Assembly (NCBI RefSeq): GCF_944380975.1
Contig: NZ_CALWJK010000018.1
Location: 1 to 41,168, forward strand
Direction of reading: 5' to 3'
DNA length: 41,168 nt
DNA from: an uncultured Agathobaculum sp.
Lineage (GTDB): Bacteria; Bacillota; Clostridia; Oscillospirales; Butyricicoccaceae
Part shown: in pieces, positions 1-8,572 of the stretch
How positions within the stretch are numbered: the first letter of the stretch is position 1
Layout: every line of letters begins with the position of its first letter
Translations under genes and position numbers: made by a program
Notes under the pieces: generated by a model
Database searches by the model: none
What the model was told of the DNA's origin: nothing
What the model saw: only the letters and a program-made list of their open reading frames with translations

Positions 1-44
1 ACGACAAGCTGTACGATGCCGCCTTCTTTTTTGCTGCTATCCAT
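1..44 (-). CDS. rnfG: RnfG, N-terminal fragment (runs off the window)
   Basis: Only the first 14 codons are present, reading MDSSKKEGGIVQLV. The ATG (42-44) lies just past the rnfD stop, and a GGAGG Shine-Dalgarno sits inside the end of rnfD at about 55-60. In the usual rnfCDGEAB order the gene after rnfD is rnfG, a membrane-anchored subunit with a covalently bound FMN. The name therefore rests on position and operon order, since the visible residues are too few for homology. Confidence 0.7.
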   Translation of the reverse strand, partial: MDSSKKEGGIVQLV

Positions 45-47
45 AAC

Positions 48-1052
48 TTACTGTGCCTCCTTCTTCTTATCCAGCGCGTAGCCGAACTTGCGGGGATGGG
101 TGGCCTTGTCGATCGCCCAAACCAGCGTGTTCATGATGAGGATGGAATACGAAACACCCTCCGGCAGGCCGCCGAAGTAGCGGATGAACACGGTCAGCAG
201 GCCGCAGCCAATGCCGAAGATGATCTGACCCTTGGGAGTGACCGGGCTGGTGACATAGTCGGTCGCCATGAAGATCGCGCCGAGCATCAAGCCGCCCGAA
301 AGCACCTGGCTGAGCATCCACTGTACGCGGGATACGTCGCCCATCGGGAACAGGAAGGTAACTACTGCAACCGTCAGGATGTAAGCTGCGGGGATGTTGA
401 TGGTGATAACCTTGCGCCACAGCAGGTACGCACCGCCCGCGAGCAGCGCAAGTGCGGAGGTCTCACCGATAACGCCGCCGGTCTGGCCGAGGAACATATC
501 CAGCAGGCTCACGCCCTCAGGCAGCACGCCGTTCTTCAGGGACGCCAGAGGCGTTGCCGTGGAGATCGCGTCGGTCACGGTGACCGAACCGATGAGCGGC
601 AGGGAAGCATGCGGCTGAGTCCAAGTGGTCATCAGGCCCGCCCAGGACGCCATCATGAACGCACGCGCGCCGAGCGCCGGGTTCATAAAGTTCTTGCCAA
701 TGCCGCCGAACAGCATCTTGACGATGATGATGCCGAACAGTGCACCAAACACCAGCATCCACCACGGAGCCGAAACCGGCACGTTGAACGCGATCAGCAT
801 GCCCGTGACAAAGCAGGACAGGTCGCCGATCGTGTTGGGATGCTTTACGATTTTGTTATAAATGGTCTCGAAAACCGCGCAGGCAACCATGGAAATCACA
901 GTCAGCACCAGCGCGCGCGGACCAAAGGTGTATACCGCAACGCACAGCGCAGGAAGCAGTGCCACCAGCACATCCAGCATCAGGCTGCGGGTATCGTCAT
1001 CCGCCTTGATATGGGGTGAGGAGGTGACGACGACTTTACTCAGATCATACAT
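48..1052 (-). CDS. rnfD: Electron transport complex subunit RnfD
   Basis: A 334-residue polytopic membrane protein of the RnfD/NqrB family. It is a core subunit of the Rnf complex, which couples ferredoxin:NAD+ electron transfer to Na+ or H+ transport. Eight to ten hydrophobic segments are visible. The segment DAISTATPLAS matches the conserved S-T-x-T region whose Thr carries covalent FMN in this family. The early VVTSSPHIKADDDTRSLMLDV segment is typical of the family N-terminus. The start has a good SD (GGAGGGG about 8 nt upstream), 15 bp after the rnfC stop. It is followed by rnfG, so it belongs to an rnfCDG... operon. Confidence 0.95.
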   Translation of the reverse strand: MYDLSKVVVTSSPHIKADDDTRSLMLDVLVALLPALCVAVYTFGPRALVLTVISMVACAVFETIYNKIVKHPNTIGDLSCFVTGMLIAFNVPVSAPWWMLVFGALFGIIIVKMLFGGIGKNFMNPALGARAFMMASWAGLMTTWTQPHASLPLIGSVTVTDAISTATPLASLKNGVLPEGVSLLDMFLGQTGGVIGETSALALLAGGAYLLWRKVITINIPAAYILTVAVVTFLFPMGDVSRVQWMLSQVLSGGLMLGAIFMATDYVTSPVTPKGQIIFGIGCGLLTVFIRYFGGLPEGVSYSILIMNTLVWAIDKATHPRKFGYALDKKKEAQ

Positions 1053-1067
1053 TTTCGTTTCCCCTCC

Positions 1068-2444
1068 TTACTTCTTCTCGGCCTCAGCCTTTGCCTTTTC
1101 GGCATCTGCCTTAGCCTTTTCCGCCATACGCTTGGCCTGAATCTTGCCCTTGGTCAGGCGGAACTGTGCCACCAGCGGGATGCGGGCCGGGCAGACATAT
1201 GCGCACGAGCCGCACTCGATGCAGTCCATCACGCCGCACTCGAGCGCGTTGTCCAGATCGTCCTTCTTGCCGTACAGGTTCATGTAGTTCGGCAACAGGT
1301 GCATCGGGCAAGCGTTGATGCACTTGCCGCAGCGGATGCACTGCGGGTCGGCCACGCGCTTATCCTCGTCGCCGCAGAAGGCAAGGAACGCATTGGTGCC
1401 CTTGAAGATCGGGATCTCGAGCGAGAACTGCGCAACGCCCATCATCGGGCCACCCATCAGCAGCTTATTGGGGGCTTCCTTGAAGCCGCCGCAAGCGTCG
1501 ATCAGCTTTTCAACCTGCGTGCCGATGCGCACTTCGAGGTTCTTCGGCTCGGCAATGGCGGAGCCGGATACCGTTACGATACGGCGGATGACCGGCATGC
1601 CGATGGTGAAGCGGCGGTAAACCGCGCCGGCGGTGTCCACATTGAACACGGCGCAGCCTGCGTCCGCCGGCAGCTTGCCGGAGGGAACCTCGCGGCCGGT
1701 GCAGGCGTTGATGAGCTGCTTCTCCGCGCCCTGCGGGTACTTACACTTGAGAGGATAGAGCTTGAGGCGCGGATCGTCCGCGATCAGCTTTTCGATGCCC
1801 GGGAAGGCGTCGGACTTGTTTTCCTCCACCGCGATGATCGCGTTCTGCACGCCCATGATGTCGGCCAGCATCTTCAGGCCGCCAATCACTTCCTCCGGGC
1901 GCTCCAGCAGCAGGCGATGGTCGCTCGTTATGTATGGTTCACATTCCGCTGCGTTGATGATGACCGTGTCGCACTTGCCGATACCGGACTGGATCTTGAC
2001 ATGGGTCGGGAACGTTGCGCCGCCGTGACCGACGATACCAGCCGAGCGAATGCACTCGATGCGCTCCTCATTCGACATGGAAGCAAAATCATACGGATGC
2101 ACGGACTCGTGCAGGCGGTCCTCGCCGTCGTTTTCGATCACAATTGACAGCACCTTGCTGCCGTTGGGATGCAGACGCGGCTCAACTGCTTTCACCTTAC
2201 CGGACACGGTTGCGTGGACAGGAGCGCTGACAAAGCCGCCGGCTTCTGCGATGGGCTGTCCCAGATCCACGGTATCACCGACCGAAACGATCGGCTTGGC
2301 CGGGGCGCCGATGTGCATGGAAACCGGCAGAATGACCTGATCAGGCAGTGCCAGCTTCTCGATCGGCTTGGTGTTTGTCGCGGCCTTGTAACCCGGGTCT
2401 GCATGAGTGCCGGGGTGAATGCCGCCACGGAACGAATACACCAT
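1068..2444 (-). CDS. rnfC: Electron transport complex subunit RnfC
   Basis: A 458-residue peripheral subunit that connects NAD(H) to the Rnf membrane core. It has the family N-terminus YSFRGGIHPGTHADPGYK, a Gly-rich region (GIVGHGGATFP, about residue 140), and two [4Fe-4S] motifs near the C-terminus: CIRCGKCINACP and CIECGSCAYVCP. The tail is Lys/Ala/Glu-rich and probably helical. I chose the ATG at 2442-2444 because AAAGAGGTG lies 6 nt before it. The GTG 9 nt further upstream overlaps that SD and would have none of its own. It is the first gene of the rnf operon here. Confidence 0.95.
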   Translation of the reverse strand: MVYSFRGGIHPGTHADPGYKAATNTKPIEKLALPDQVILPVSMHIGAPAKPIVSVGDTVDLGQPIAEAGGFVSAPVHATVSGKVKAVEPRLHPNGSKVLSIVIENDGEDRLHESVHPYDFASMSNEERIECIRSAGIVGHGGATFPTHVKIQSGIGKCDTVIINAAECEPYITSDHRLLLERPEEVIGGLKMLADIMGVQNAIIAVEENKSDAFPGIEKLIADDPRLKLYPLKCKYPQGAEKQLINACTGREVPSGKLPADAGCAVFNVDTAGAVYRRFTIGMPVIRRIVTVSGSAIAEPKNLEVRIGTQVEKLIDACGGFKEAPNKLLMGGPMMGVAQFSLEIPIFKGTNAFLAFCGDEDKRVADPQCIRCGKCINACPMHLLPNYMNLYGKKDDLDNALECGVMDCIECGSCAYVCPARIPLVAQFRLTKGKIQAKRMAEKAKADAEKAKAEAEKK

Positions 2445-2483
2445 GTTTTTCACCTCTTTATTTTTTTGCGCAAGAAGAACCTG

Positions 2484-2586
2484 CGCCGAGGGGGCGCGGC
2501 TCCATCTTCATAAAGGAAATTGTAAGGCCGTGCCTTGGCGCAGCCTTACAAAATAGATTATACTGTTTCTTGCACCAAATTAGCAA
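2484..2586 (-). promoter_or_regulatory. rnf operon promoter and structured 5' leader
   Basis: On the minus strand a sigma-A promoter reads TTGCTA (2581-2586), 18-bp spacer, TATAAT (2557-2562). Transcription should start near 2550, at the base of a perfect 9-bp inverted repeat (TTGTAAGGC/GCCTTACAA, 2520-2528 with 2543-2551). A second GC stem (GCGCC/GGCGC, 2484-2498) follows before the SD. The leader of roughly 105 nt has no T-tract, so it is not an obvious terminator. It may protect the 5' end or bind a regulator. Confidence 0.75.
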
Positions 2587-2717
2587 GCCCAAAACACAAA
2601 AAATTTGACCAAAAAACAAAAAAACTTTGTGCGCCTTGATTATCTGCTGGTGCTTTCTCCACTTCTTTTGTGAACGAACTGTTATTTTACAGTTTTTCCA
2701 CCCTTCCCCAAAGCAGT

Positions 2718-2743
2718 AAAAAGCCGGCGTATTTCCACGCCGG
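2718..2743 (-). terminator. Intrinsic terminator after the hydrogenase-like sensor gene
   Basis: On the minus strand CCGGCG, 8-nt loop, CGCCGG is followed by a T-run (A-run 2718-2722 on the plus strand). A stronger 9-bp hairpin (GCGCCCCCG/CGGGGGCGC, 2767-2794) lies just before it, so the transcript ends through two tandem hairpins. Confidence 0.8.
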
Positions 2744-2841
2744 TCGAACGCATATCCAACAAAGCCGCGCCCCCGCACAAAAGTACGGGGGCGCTGTTCC
2801 TCGGTGCATCGTCATGGTTTGTTCTGCATCCCATCCACGAT

Positions 2842-4773
2842 TCATTCCATCTGGCTGAGATTTTGGAAATGAGTGTGCAGCTGATTGGTGGCCTCATTGA
2901 TCTGCTGCGCTGCCGCGGCAATCTCTTCATTGCTCGCCGCCAGGTTTCTCAAACGATCATTGACATCGAGCGCAATACCGCGCAGCTGTTCCACATCTTC
3001 CGTAATCAGCTTGAGCACTGTGCTGATCTGATCCTTGTTGCGGTTACTCTCGCGCGCCGTCTGCTGCGTGGACTGGCTGAGCGAACGCACCTCATTTGCC
3101 ACAACGGCAAATCCCTTACCCGCCGCGCCCGCGCGCGCTGCCTCGACCGAAGCGTTGAGCGCAAGCAGATGGGTGTTGCTGGCAACCCGCTCGATGCCAT
3201 TGTTGTTCTGTTCCAGCGCGTGCAGCAAGCCGTTGATCTGGTCGACCACGTCGGTCATTTTGGTCGTGCATTCGACGACCTTCTGCATAGATTCATTGAT
3301 GCCCACGCTTTCATCCGCCGTGTTGGCGTTCTGTTCGGCCATGCTGGCAATCGAGCCGGTCAGCATATCGAACTGTCCATTGGCATCCGCCACCATTTCG
3401 CGGATCACACGGTTCTTTTCGCGGATGTCCTCGGAAATACGCTCCATCTGCTCCTTATCGACCTCGACCATATGCTTGATATAGTGGACGCAGCCTTGCG
3501 GGATATTGCAGCGATTGAAAATCGCCTGCGCCATTTCCCGACAGGTTGAGTAACCGCAGGCACCGCAGTTGATCGACTGATCCTCTTCCGTGCGCTTTTC
3601 CATCTTGCGGAAAATCTCCTGCACCTGTCCCTCCTGTGGAATGAGGAACTGATGCTCGCGTGACCGATCGGTGTACTGCCGAAGGAAATCCTCCAACTTC
3701 AGCTTGGAAAATGCGCGATTGAGCATGCGCAAGCGCGCGCCGCAGCTCTTTTTGCTGCTCCAAAGCCCTTTTCCTTTTGCTTGCTGCTCGGCTTTTTGCT
3801 CACTGATCGCATACAGCATGGCATCGTCGCCGCGCTTGGATTCTTCAATCGCCGGGCCGTCGATGCAGCCGTTTTCGCAGTTGAGCACGTCCACCAAAAA
3901 CGGTACCGGTCGGCCGCCGGTGACACGCTTTGCGTACTTGTGCAGCGTTTCGTAAACCTTTTTCTCGCCCTCACTCTGCTGCACAAAGACCTGCTCGCCG
4001 CAGAACCAGCGGACATTTTCCTTCAAACCGCCGGGCATGGGGTAAATCGTGCCTAAACCGGACACCAGCTCCTCTTTTACCGGCGTTTTGCTGATGCCAT
4101 GCCGGTTGAGGTAGCGCATCAGATGGTCAAACGTCACATTATACTGCACGAACCCATGCGTATTGGGGTCGCTGATCTCCATTTTCTTGGCAATGCAGGG
4201 AGACAGGAACGCAAATTTATCGTTGATACCCAAATATTTGCGCGCATAGATCGCCGCGCAGAGCAGCGGACTGTGTACCGGCATCAGCTTGGGCAGCAGT
4301 TCGGGGATAAAGTTTTCGATATAGCGCACCACTGCCGGACAGGGCTGGGAAATCCCACCCTGAAAATTGTTGTTCTGGATGTACTGAATATAAGCCCACG
4401 TGGTGATATCCGCGCCAAACGCCACGCTGATGACGCGGTTTGCGCCCATCTGCTGCAAGGTGCCCAGAATATAGCGGTAATTCTGCGGATAGTTCGCGAT
4501 CAGCGCAGGTGCATACAAAATGGAAATTTTCTCCCCGCGGCGCAGATCCGCAAGAAACCGCTCGGTTTCGTCATCAAACTCGCGGGCATGATGCTCGCAC
4601 ACATCCAGACAGGCGCCGCAGGCGATGCATTTGTCAGGATCGACATGAACGAATTGCTTGTCGCCGTTTTCCACCACCGAATTGGCAGTCAATACCGGGC
4701 AGGCGGCAATGCATCGGTTGCAGCCGATACAGTTGTCATTGGTGTAGACCAACCCATTGGAACCTATATTCAT
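2842..4773 (-). CDS. Sensory [FeFe]-hydrogenase-like protein fused to an MCP signalling domain
   Basis: About 643 residues. Two N-terminal [4Fe-4S] motifs ([23 protein letters not shown]) precede an [FeFe]-hydrogenase H-cluster domain (about 80-370). A 4Fe-4S module follows (CGACGYSTC...CNIPQGC, about 435-465), then a coiled-coil MCP signalling domain with the tip [28 protein letters not shown]-cluster loops are recognisable: QPCPAVV (L1), SPCIAKKME (L2), NCENGC (L3). In L1 the proton-transfer Cys of catalytic enzymes is Pro, as expected for a sensor. No membrane segment is seen, so it should be cytosolic. The ATG at 4771-4773 is chosen because the promoter (4844-4872) lies downstream of the longer frame's start at 4896; ATG 4798-4800 is the alternative. 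Role as an H2 or redox sensor is inferred. Confidence 0.85.
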   Translation of the reverse strand: MNIGSNGLVYTNDNCIGCNRCIAACPVLTANSVVENGDKQFVHVDPDKCIACGACLDVCEHHAREFDDETERFLADLRRGEKISILYAPALIANYPQNYRYILGTLQQMGANRVISVAFGADITTWAYIQYIQNNNFQGGISQPCPAVVRYIENFIPELLPKLMPVHSPLLCAAIYARKYLGINDKFAFLSPCIAKKMEISDPNTHGFVQYNVTFDHLMRYLNRHGISKTPVKEELVSGLGTIYPMPGGLKENVRWFCGEQVFVQQSEGEKKVYETLHKYAKRVTGGRPVPFLVDVLNCENGCIDGPAIEESKRGDDAMLYAISEQKAEQQAKGKGLWSSKKSCGARLRMLNRAFSKLKLEDFLRQYTDRSREHQFLIPQEGQVQEIFRKMEKRTEEDQSINCGACGYSTCREMAQAIFNRCNIPQGCVHYIKHMVEVDKEQMERISEDIREKNRVIREMVADANGQFDMLTGSIASMAEQNANTADESVGINESMQKVVECTTKMTDVVDQINGLLHALEQNNNGIERVASNTHLLALNASVEAARAGAAGKGFAVVANEVRSLSQSTQQTARESNRNKDQISTVLKLITEDVEQLRGIALDVNDRLRNLAASNEEIAAAAQQINEATNQLHTHFQNLSQME

Positions 4774-4843
4774 GTTTTCCCTGCTTTCTGCTATTGTCAT
4801 TTTATACAGAGATTTCGTCTTTTTTCCGTTTTCTCCTGTCAAT

Positions 4844-4872
4844 ATTATATAGCGCCTTGCAGAAATTGTAAA
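4844..4872 (-). promoter_or_regulatory. Sigma-A promoter of the hydrogenase-MCP gene
   Basis: On the minus strand TTTACA (4867-4872), 17-bp spacer, TATAAT (4844-4849). The predicted transcription start is near 4838. This excludes the long-frame start at 4896 and leaves the ATGs at 4800 and 4773. Confidence 0.8.
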
Positions 4873-4930
4873 GAAGCCATCCTTATTTTCTGGCATTTTG
4901 TGACCCAGTTCTTCTGCTTTTTATCCAAAG

Positions 4931-4971
4931 AAACGACCGGCCGGTGCCATGATGGCACCAGCCGGTCGTTT
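4931..4971. terminator. Bidirectional hairpin terminator
   Basis: Stem AAACGACCGGC/GCCGGTCGTTT with an inner GGTGCC/GGCACC stem around ATGAT. It directly follows the stop of the small gene downstream of spoVT and separates that unit from the hydrogenase promoter. Confidence 0.75.
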
Positions 4972-5156
4972 CAGTTTTTCTCTTTCGGTTTCTGGCAGTA
5001 CATTTCGGTATATGCTGTAGCGGCCGGGTCGCCGCGCGGCGGCGCGTCCTGCGACCAGGGCGGCACGGATGCTACCGCAGCGGAATCAATATGCGCCGCA
5101 TCGTCATACTGCGGAAACGGTTTCGGCTCGCGCTCTGGCTTTCCGTTGTTCTTCAT
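4971..5156 (-). CDS. Small hypothetical protein downstream of spoVT
   Basis: A 61-residue Pro-rich, charged protein starting MKNNGKPEREPKPFPQYDD. It has no membrane segment, no Cys pair and no domain I recognise. The ATG (5154-5156) lies 12 bp after the spoVT stop, with AAGGGGG upstream. A terminator follows immediately. It is probably co-transcribed with spoVT, so forespore expression is possible, but this is inferred from position only. Confidence 0.6.
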   Translation of the reverse strand: MKNNGKPEREPKPFPQYDDAAHIDSAAVASVPPWSQDAPPRGDPAATAYTEMYCQKPKEKN

Positions 5157-5167
5157 GCCGCGCCCCC

Positions 5168-5710
5168 TTATACCGACACACGCTTGGCCATAAACTGGGC
5201 GGCGGTCTGGCACAGCTTGACCGTCACCTCGCTCGCCGACGCATTTTCGTCCTCGCTGACATAGACCACGCAGCCGCTGACATCGCCTTCGGTGATGATG
5301 GGCACCGCCACGACTACATTATACGCGTCGTTGTCCGAGACGTTCAGCTCAGGCGCGTCATCTACGCCGCGCTCATACACCACGCGCTGCTCCATCAGCT
5401 GCTCCAGCTCGGCGGAGATGCGTTTTTCCAGAATGTCCTTTTTCGCGCCGCCTGCCGCGGCAATGACCGCGTCACGGTCACAGATTGCACAGCTCATTCC
5501 CGCTGTGCGGGCGAGCGCTTCAGCCAGTTCACCTGCCACCGCGCCCATCTCCCCCATCGGGGAATACTTCTTGAAAATCACCTCGCCGTCGCGGTCGGTG
5601 AAAATCTCCAGCGGGTCACCCTCACGGATGCGCAGCGTGCGGCGGATCTCTTTCGGAATCACGACACGCCCCAAATCGTCAATACGGCGCACAATGCCGG
5701 TTGCCTTCAT
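5168..5710 (-). CDS. spoVT: Stage V sporulation protein T (SpoVT)
   Basis: A 180-residue transcription regulator. Residues 1-50 form the AbrB-type swapped-hairpin DNA-binding domain (ATGIVRRIDDLGRVVIPKEI). Residues of about 56-180 form a GAF-like domain with AGMSCAICDRDAVIAAAGG. The length equals that of Bacillus SpoVT (about 178). In Bacillus SpoVT is made in the forespore under sigma-G and adjusts sigma-G-dependent genes. A perfect sigma-G-like promoter lies upstream. The ATG has GGGAGGG 9 nt before it. This is direct evidence that the organism sporulates or did so recently. Confidence 0.95.
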   Translation of the reverse strand: MKATGIVRRIDDLGRVVIPKEIRRTLRIREGDPLEIFTDRDGEVIFKKYSPMGEMGAVAGELAEALARTAGMSCAICDRDAVIAAAGGAKKDILEKRISAELEQLMEQRVVYERGVDDAPELNVSDNDAYNVVVAVPIITEGDVSGCVVYVSEDENASASEVTVKLCQTAAQFMAKRVSV

Positions 5711-5750
5711 TTACGCGTTCCCTCCCATACGCAATTTCTGGTTGTACAGG

Positions 5751-5779
5751 TAGTATGACTGGAACGCGGCGCATTATGC
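5751..5779 (-). promoter_or_regulatory. Sigma-G-type promoter of spoVT
   Basis: On the minus strand GCATA (5775-5779), 17-bp spacer, CATACTA (5751-5757). Both hexamer regions match the Bacillus sigma-G consensus (GHATR, 17-18, CATNHTA) without mismatch. The start point would be near 5744, 34 nt before the ATG. Confidence 0.75.
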
Positions 5780-5825
5780 AACGGCAGTTCTGGCAATTTT
5801 TGACGCGTATATGCAATTTTTATGC

Positions 5826-7094
5826 TCAGCGGGCCGTCACGCGCGCCCCTGTGACGATGGCGCGGGGCGCACCGGTCAACGACATGCCGGTATACGGCGT
5901 GTTGACCGCTTTGGAATGATACGTTTGATAAATCGTTTTGCTCTCCCAGTCAAGCAGCACCAGACGGGCGAAATTGCCCTCCGCCACCGCGCGGCCGGTC
6001 AAGCCGTAGATCTCAGCGGGCGATTTGCTCATTTTGTCGATCAGCTGCATCGGGGTCAGTCTGCCGGTTTTGACCAGATAGGTATTGCAAACCGAAAACG
6101 CAGTCTCCAGCCCCGTGATGCCGCTCGGCGCTTTGGCAAACTCGCGCGCCTTTTCCGCCGCGGTATGCGGCGCGTGGTCTGTGGCGATCATGTCGATCGT
6201 ACCGTCGCGCAGCCCTTCGATCAGCGCCTGCCGGTCGGCCTCGCGGCGCAGCGGCGGGTTCATGCGCGCATAAGTGCCATGCGCGGGCACGTCGTCCTCG
6301 GTCAGGCTCAGGTGGTGCGGCGTGACCTCGGCATAGACGCGCGCGCCGAGCGCTTTGCCTGCGCGGATGAGCGCGACCGACTGCCCGCAGGAAACATGCT
6401 GGAACACCACACGTGCGCCCGTGTCGAGCGCCAGCGCAATATCACGCGCGATCATCGCAGTTTCCGCCGCAGCCATCGCACCGGGTACGCCGAATTGCTC
6501 CGCTGCCGCCGAACCGTAATTGACACCGGGCGACGGCACGAGCGAAGGTTCCTCCTCATGGAAGGAAAGCAGGATATCGCGTGCAGCCGCCTGCTCCATC
6601 GCCGTGCGGCACAGCGCCGCCGAGGTCAGATTGATGCCGTCGTCGGTCAGGCAGGGCGCGCCCGCAGCGGTCAGCGCATCAAAATCGGTCAGCTCCTGCC
6701 CTTTCAGTCCCTTTGTCACCGCTCCCGCCTGCAACACTTCGACCGGACAATCCTTCGCCTTTTGGGTCACATATTGAATGAGTTCGGGCGTGTCGCAGGT
6801 CGGCAGCGTGTTCGCCATGCAGATGACGGTCGCGTAGCCGCCCGCAGCGGCAGCCGCCGCGCCGGTCAGCACGTCCTCTTTTTCGGTCTGGCCGGGATCG
6901 CGGAAGTGCACATGCCCATCGACAAAGCCGGGCGAAACCGTCAGCCCCGCCGCATCGTATACTTCACAGCCCGCGGGCGCGTCGATGTGCGGCTGCACCG
7001 CAGTGATCACACCGTCGTCCCCAATGAGTACATCGCGCGGCGCATCCACGCCGGTATAAGGATCGAGCACCCGCCCGTTTTGAATCAGCAGCAT
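5826..7094 (-). CDS. pyrC: Dihydroorotase
   Basis: A 422-residue class I dihydroorotase, which interconverts N-carbamoyl-aspartate and dihydroorotate in pyrimidine synthesis. The metal-binding HVHFRDPG motif is near residue 60, preceded by PGFVDGHVHFRDPG. The later TPHHLSLTEDD and ATDHAPHT segments supply His and the catalytic Asp. The start is the ATG at 7092-7094, with GGAGG 9 nt upstream. The in-frame extension of 12 codons lacks an SD. It stands alone with its own promoter rather than in a pyr operon. Confidence 0.93.
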   Translation of the reverse strand: MLLIQNGRVLDPYTGVDAPRDVLIGDDGVITAVQPHIDAPAGCEVYDAAGLTVSPGFVDGHVHFRDPGQTEKEDVLTGAAAAAAGGYATVICMANTLPTCDTPELIQYVTQKAKDCPVEVLQAGAVTKGLKGQELTDFDALTAAGAPCLTDDGINLTSAALCRTAMEQAAARDILLSFHEEEPSLVPSPGVNYGSAAAEQFGVPGAMAAAETAMIARDIALALDTGARVVFQHVSCGQSVALIRAGKALGARVYAEVTPHHLSLTEDDVPAHGTYARMNPPLRREADRQALIEGLRDGTIDMIATDHAPHTAAEKAREFAKAPSGITGLETAFSVCNTYLVKTGRLTPMQLIDKMSKSPAEIYGLTGRAVAEGNFARLVLLDWESKTIYQTYHSKAVNTPYTGMSLTGAPRAIVTGARVTAR

Positions 7095-7163
7095 AGGAAT
7101 TGTCCTCCGTTCTGTTGTTATCGTACCCACCGCACTCGGCGGGCATCCGTTTTTTCTGTTTTC

Positions 7164-7192
7164 ATTGTATCATGCTACCATCCGCGCCGCAA
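7164..7192 (-). promoter_or_regulatory. Sigma-A promoter of pyrC
   Basis: On the minus strand TTGCGG (7187-7192), 17-bp spacer, TACAAT (7164-7169). The leader of about 65 nt shows no PyrR-type antiterminator structure that I can identify. Confidence 0.65.
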
Positions 7193-7233
7193 GCCGTCCC
7201 CGTTCCCCGCGCCGTAAGGCGCGCATAAAACAG

Positions 7234-7259
7234 AAAAAGCCTGCGAATGCAGGCTTTTT
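7234..7259. terminator. Bidirectional terminator between the CDF gene and pyrC
   Basis: A perfect 11-bp stem, AAAAAGCCTGC/GCAGGCTTTTT, with a 4-nt loop (GAAT). It carries a T-run on both strands. Confidence 0.85.
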
Positions 7260-7374
7260 CATCAAATTCGAGGATATGTGCCTCGGATTTGATACAAGAA
7301 CGCGATTTTGTGTGCCGCACTGGCGCGCAAAATCACGCATAAGCGGTGTCCGCGCGCCGCGCGGCAACGCCCCT

Positions 7375-7399
7375 CGCTGAAAGCTGTACGCTTTCAGCG
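7375..7399 (-). repeat. Stem-loop after the CDF gene
   Basis: A perfect 10-bp inverted repeat (CGCTGAAAGC/GCTTTCAGCG, 5-nt loop) sits directly after the CDF stop. It lacks a T-run, so it may protect the mRNA 3' end while termination occurs at 7234-7259. The GC-rich stretch 7290-7370 holds further dyads but no gene that I can support. Confidence 0.55.
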
Positions 7400-7405
7400 A
7401 AACAC

Positions 7406-8572
7406 TCACATTTGGTGATCCAGCGTCACCACCGGATTATACCGCACGTCGATCTCCTTGAGACGGTCGTACAGCTGCATCATCAGCTCACGCTTCCCCT
7501 TCTCATCATAAGTAAACGGCACGACCACATCAAAAATCAGGTTGATCTGCCGCTCACCACCTACCACACGGAAGTCATGCATGGAGAGGGCTTCGTCAAT
7601 GCTCCGCAGCACATTATCCACCTGCTCACGCAGCGCGGCGACATGCTCATTGTTCACGTCGATGGGGTCCATATGAATGACCAGATACACGCCTGTGCGC
7701 TGCCAAACACGCTTTTCCGCTTCGTCGATCACCTCATGCACCGCCACAAAGTCGGAATCGCTCGGCACCTCGGCATGCAGCGAAGCCAGCGAGCGGCCAG
7801 CGCCATAGTTATGTACGATCAGATCATGCACGCCGACAATGTAATCGGATTCCCGCACGATCTCCTCAATGCTGCGCGCAACTTCCGGGTCGGCGGCTTC
7901 GCCGAGCAGCGGCGCGACCGTATCGCGCACGATACCAACGCCCGCCCAGATGATGAACAGCGCCACCAGCACACCGACATAGCCATCCACCGGCAGGGTG
8001 GTGAAGCGACCGGCGATCATGCCGATGACAACCACCGATGTCGTAATTACGTCATTGCGGCTGTCCTGCCCCGCCGCCATCAGCACCGGGGACTCGATCC
8101 GGCGGCCGATGGAGGAGTTAAACACGCCCATCCACAGCTTTACCAGCATGGAAACCGCCAGAATCACCAGCAGCACGACCGAAAACGCCACCGGTTCGGG
8201 ATGGATGATGCGGTCAAACGAGGTTTTGAGGAACTCAAAGCCCACCAGCACAATGATAAACGCCACGATCAGACCCGCGATGTACTCGGTGCGGCCGTAG
8301 CCGAACGGGTGCTTCGCATCCGGCGCTTTGCCGGCCACCTTGAAGCCCACAATCGAAATCAGACAGGAAAGCCCGTCGGACAGGTTGTTGAACGCATCCG
8401 CCGCAATCGAGATCGACCCCGTCAGCAGGCCGATCACCAGCTTGAGCGCAAACAGAAACACATTGCACGCGATGCCCACCGCGCCGGACAGAACACCGTA
8501 CCGCTCGCGCACACGCGCATCCCGTGTATTATCCGCATCACGAATGAATAGGCGGACCAATGCTTTGGTCAT
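7406..8572 (-). CDS. Cation diffusion facilitator transporter, predicted Mn(II) exporter
   Basis: A 388-residue CDF protein with six transmembrane helices in the first 220 residues and a long cytosolic C-terminal domain. The transport site in helix 2 reads NNLSD (N-x3-D) and in helix 5 DSRND (D-x3-D). In this family an ND-DD set is associated with Mn(II), whereas Zn(II) carriers have DD-HD or HD-HD. Manganese efflux is therefore inferred, with Fe(II) or Co(II) possible. The ATG overlaps the stop of the DUF1294 gene (ATGA), so the two are translationally coupled. No yybP-ykoY riboswitch is seen upstream of this pair. Confidence 0.88.
   Translation of the reverse strand: MTKALVRLFIRDADNTRDARVRERYGVLSGAVGIACNVFLFALKLVIGLLTGSISIAADAFNNLSDGLSCLISIVGFKVAGKAPDAKHPFGYGRTEYIAGLIVAFIIVLVGFEFLKTSFDRIIHPEPVAFSVVLLVILAVSMLVKLWMGVFNSSIGRRIESPVLMAAGQDSRNDVITTSVVVIGMIAGRFTTLPVDGYVGVLVALFIIWAGVGIVRDTVAPLLGEAADPEVARSIEEIVRESDYIVGVHDLIVHNYGAGRSLASLHAEVPSDSDFVAVHEVIDEAEKRVWQRTGVYLVIHMDPIDVNNEHVAALREQVDNVLRSIDEALSMHDFRVVGGERQINLIFDVVVPFTYDEKGKRELMMQLYDRLKEIDVRYNPVVTLDHQM

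Noticed and set aside
2520-2551. Rex operator at the rnf promoter
   Set aside because: The inverted repeat TTGTAAGGC/GCCTTACAA lacks the TTAACAA half-site pattern and spacing of Rex sites.
2842-4773. Catalytic [FeFe]-hydrogenase (HydA)
   Set aside because: The proton-transfer Cys of motif L1 is Pro, and the C-terminus is an MCP signalling domain, which points to a sensor.
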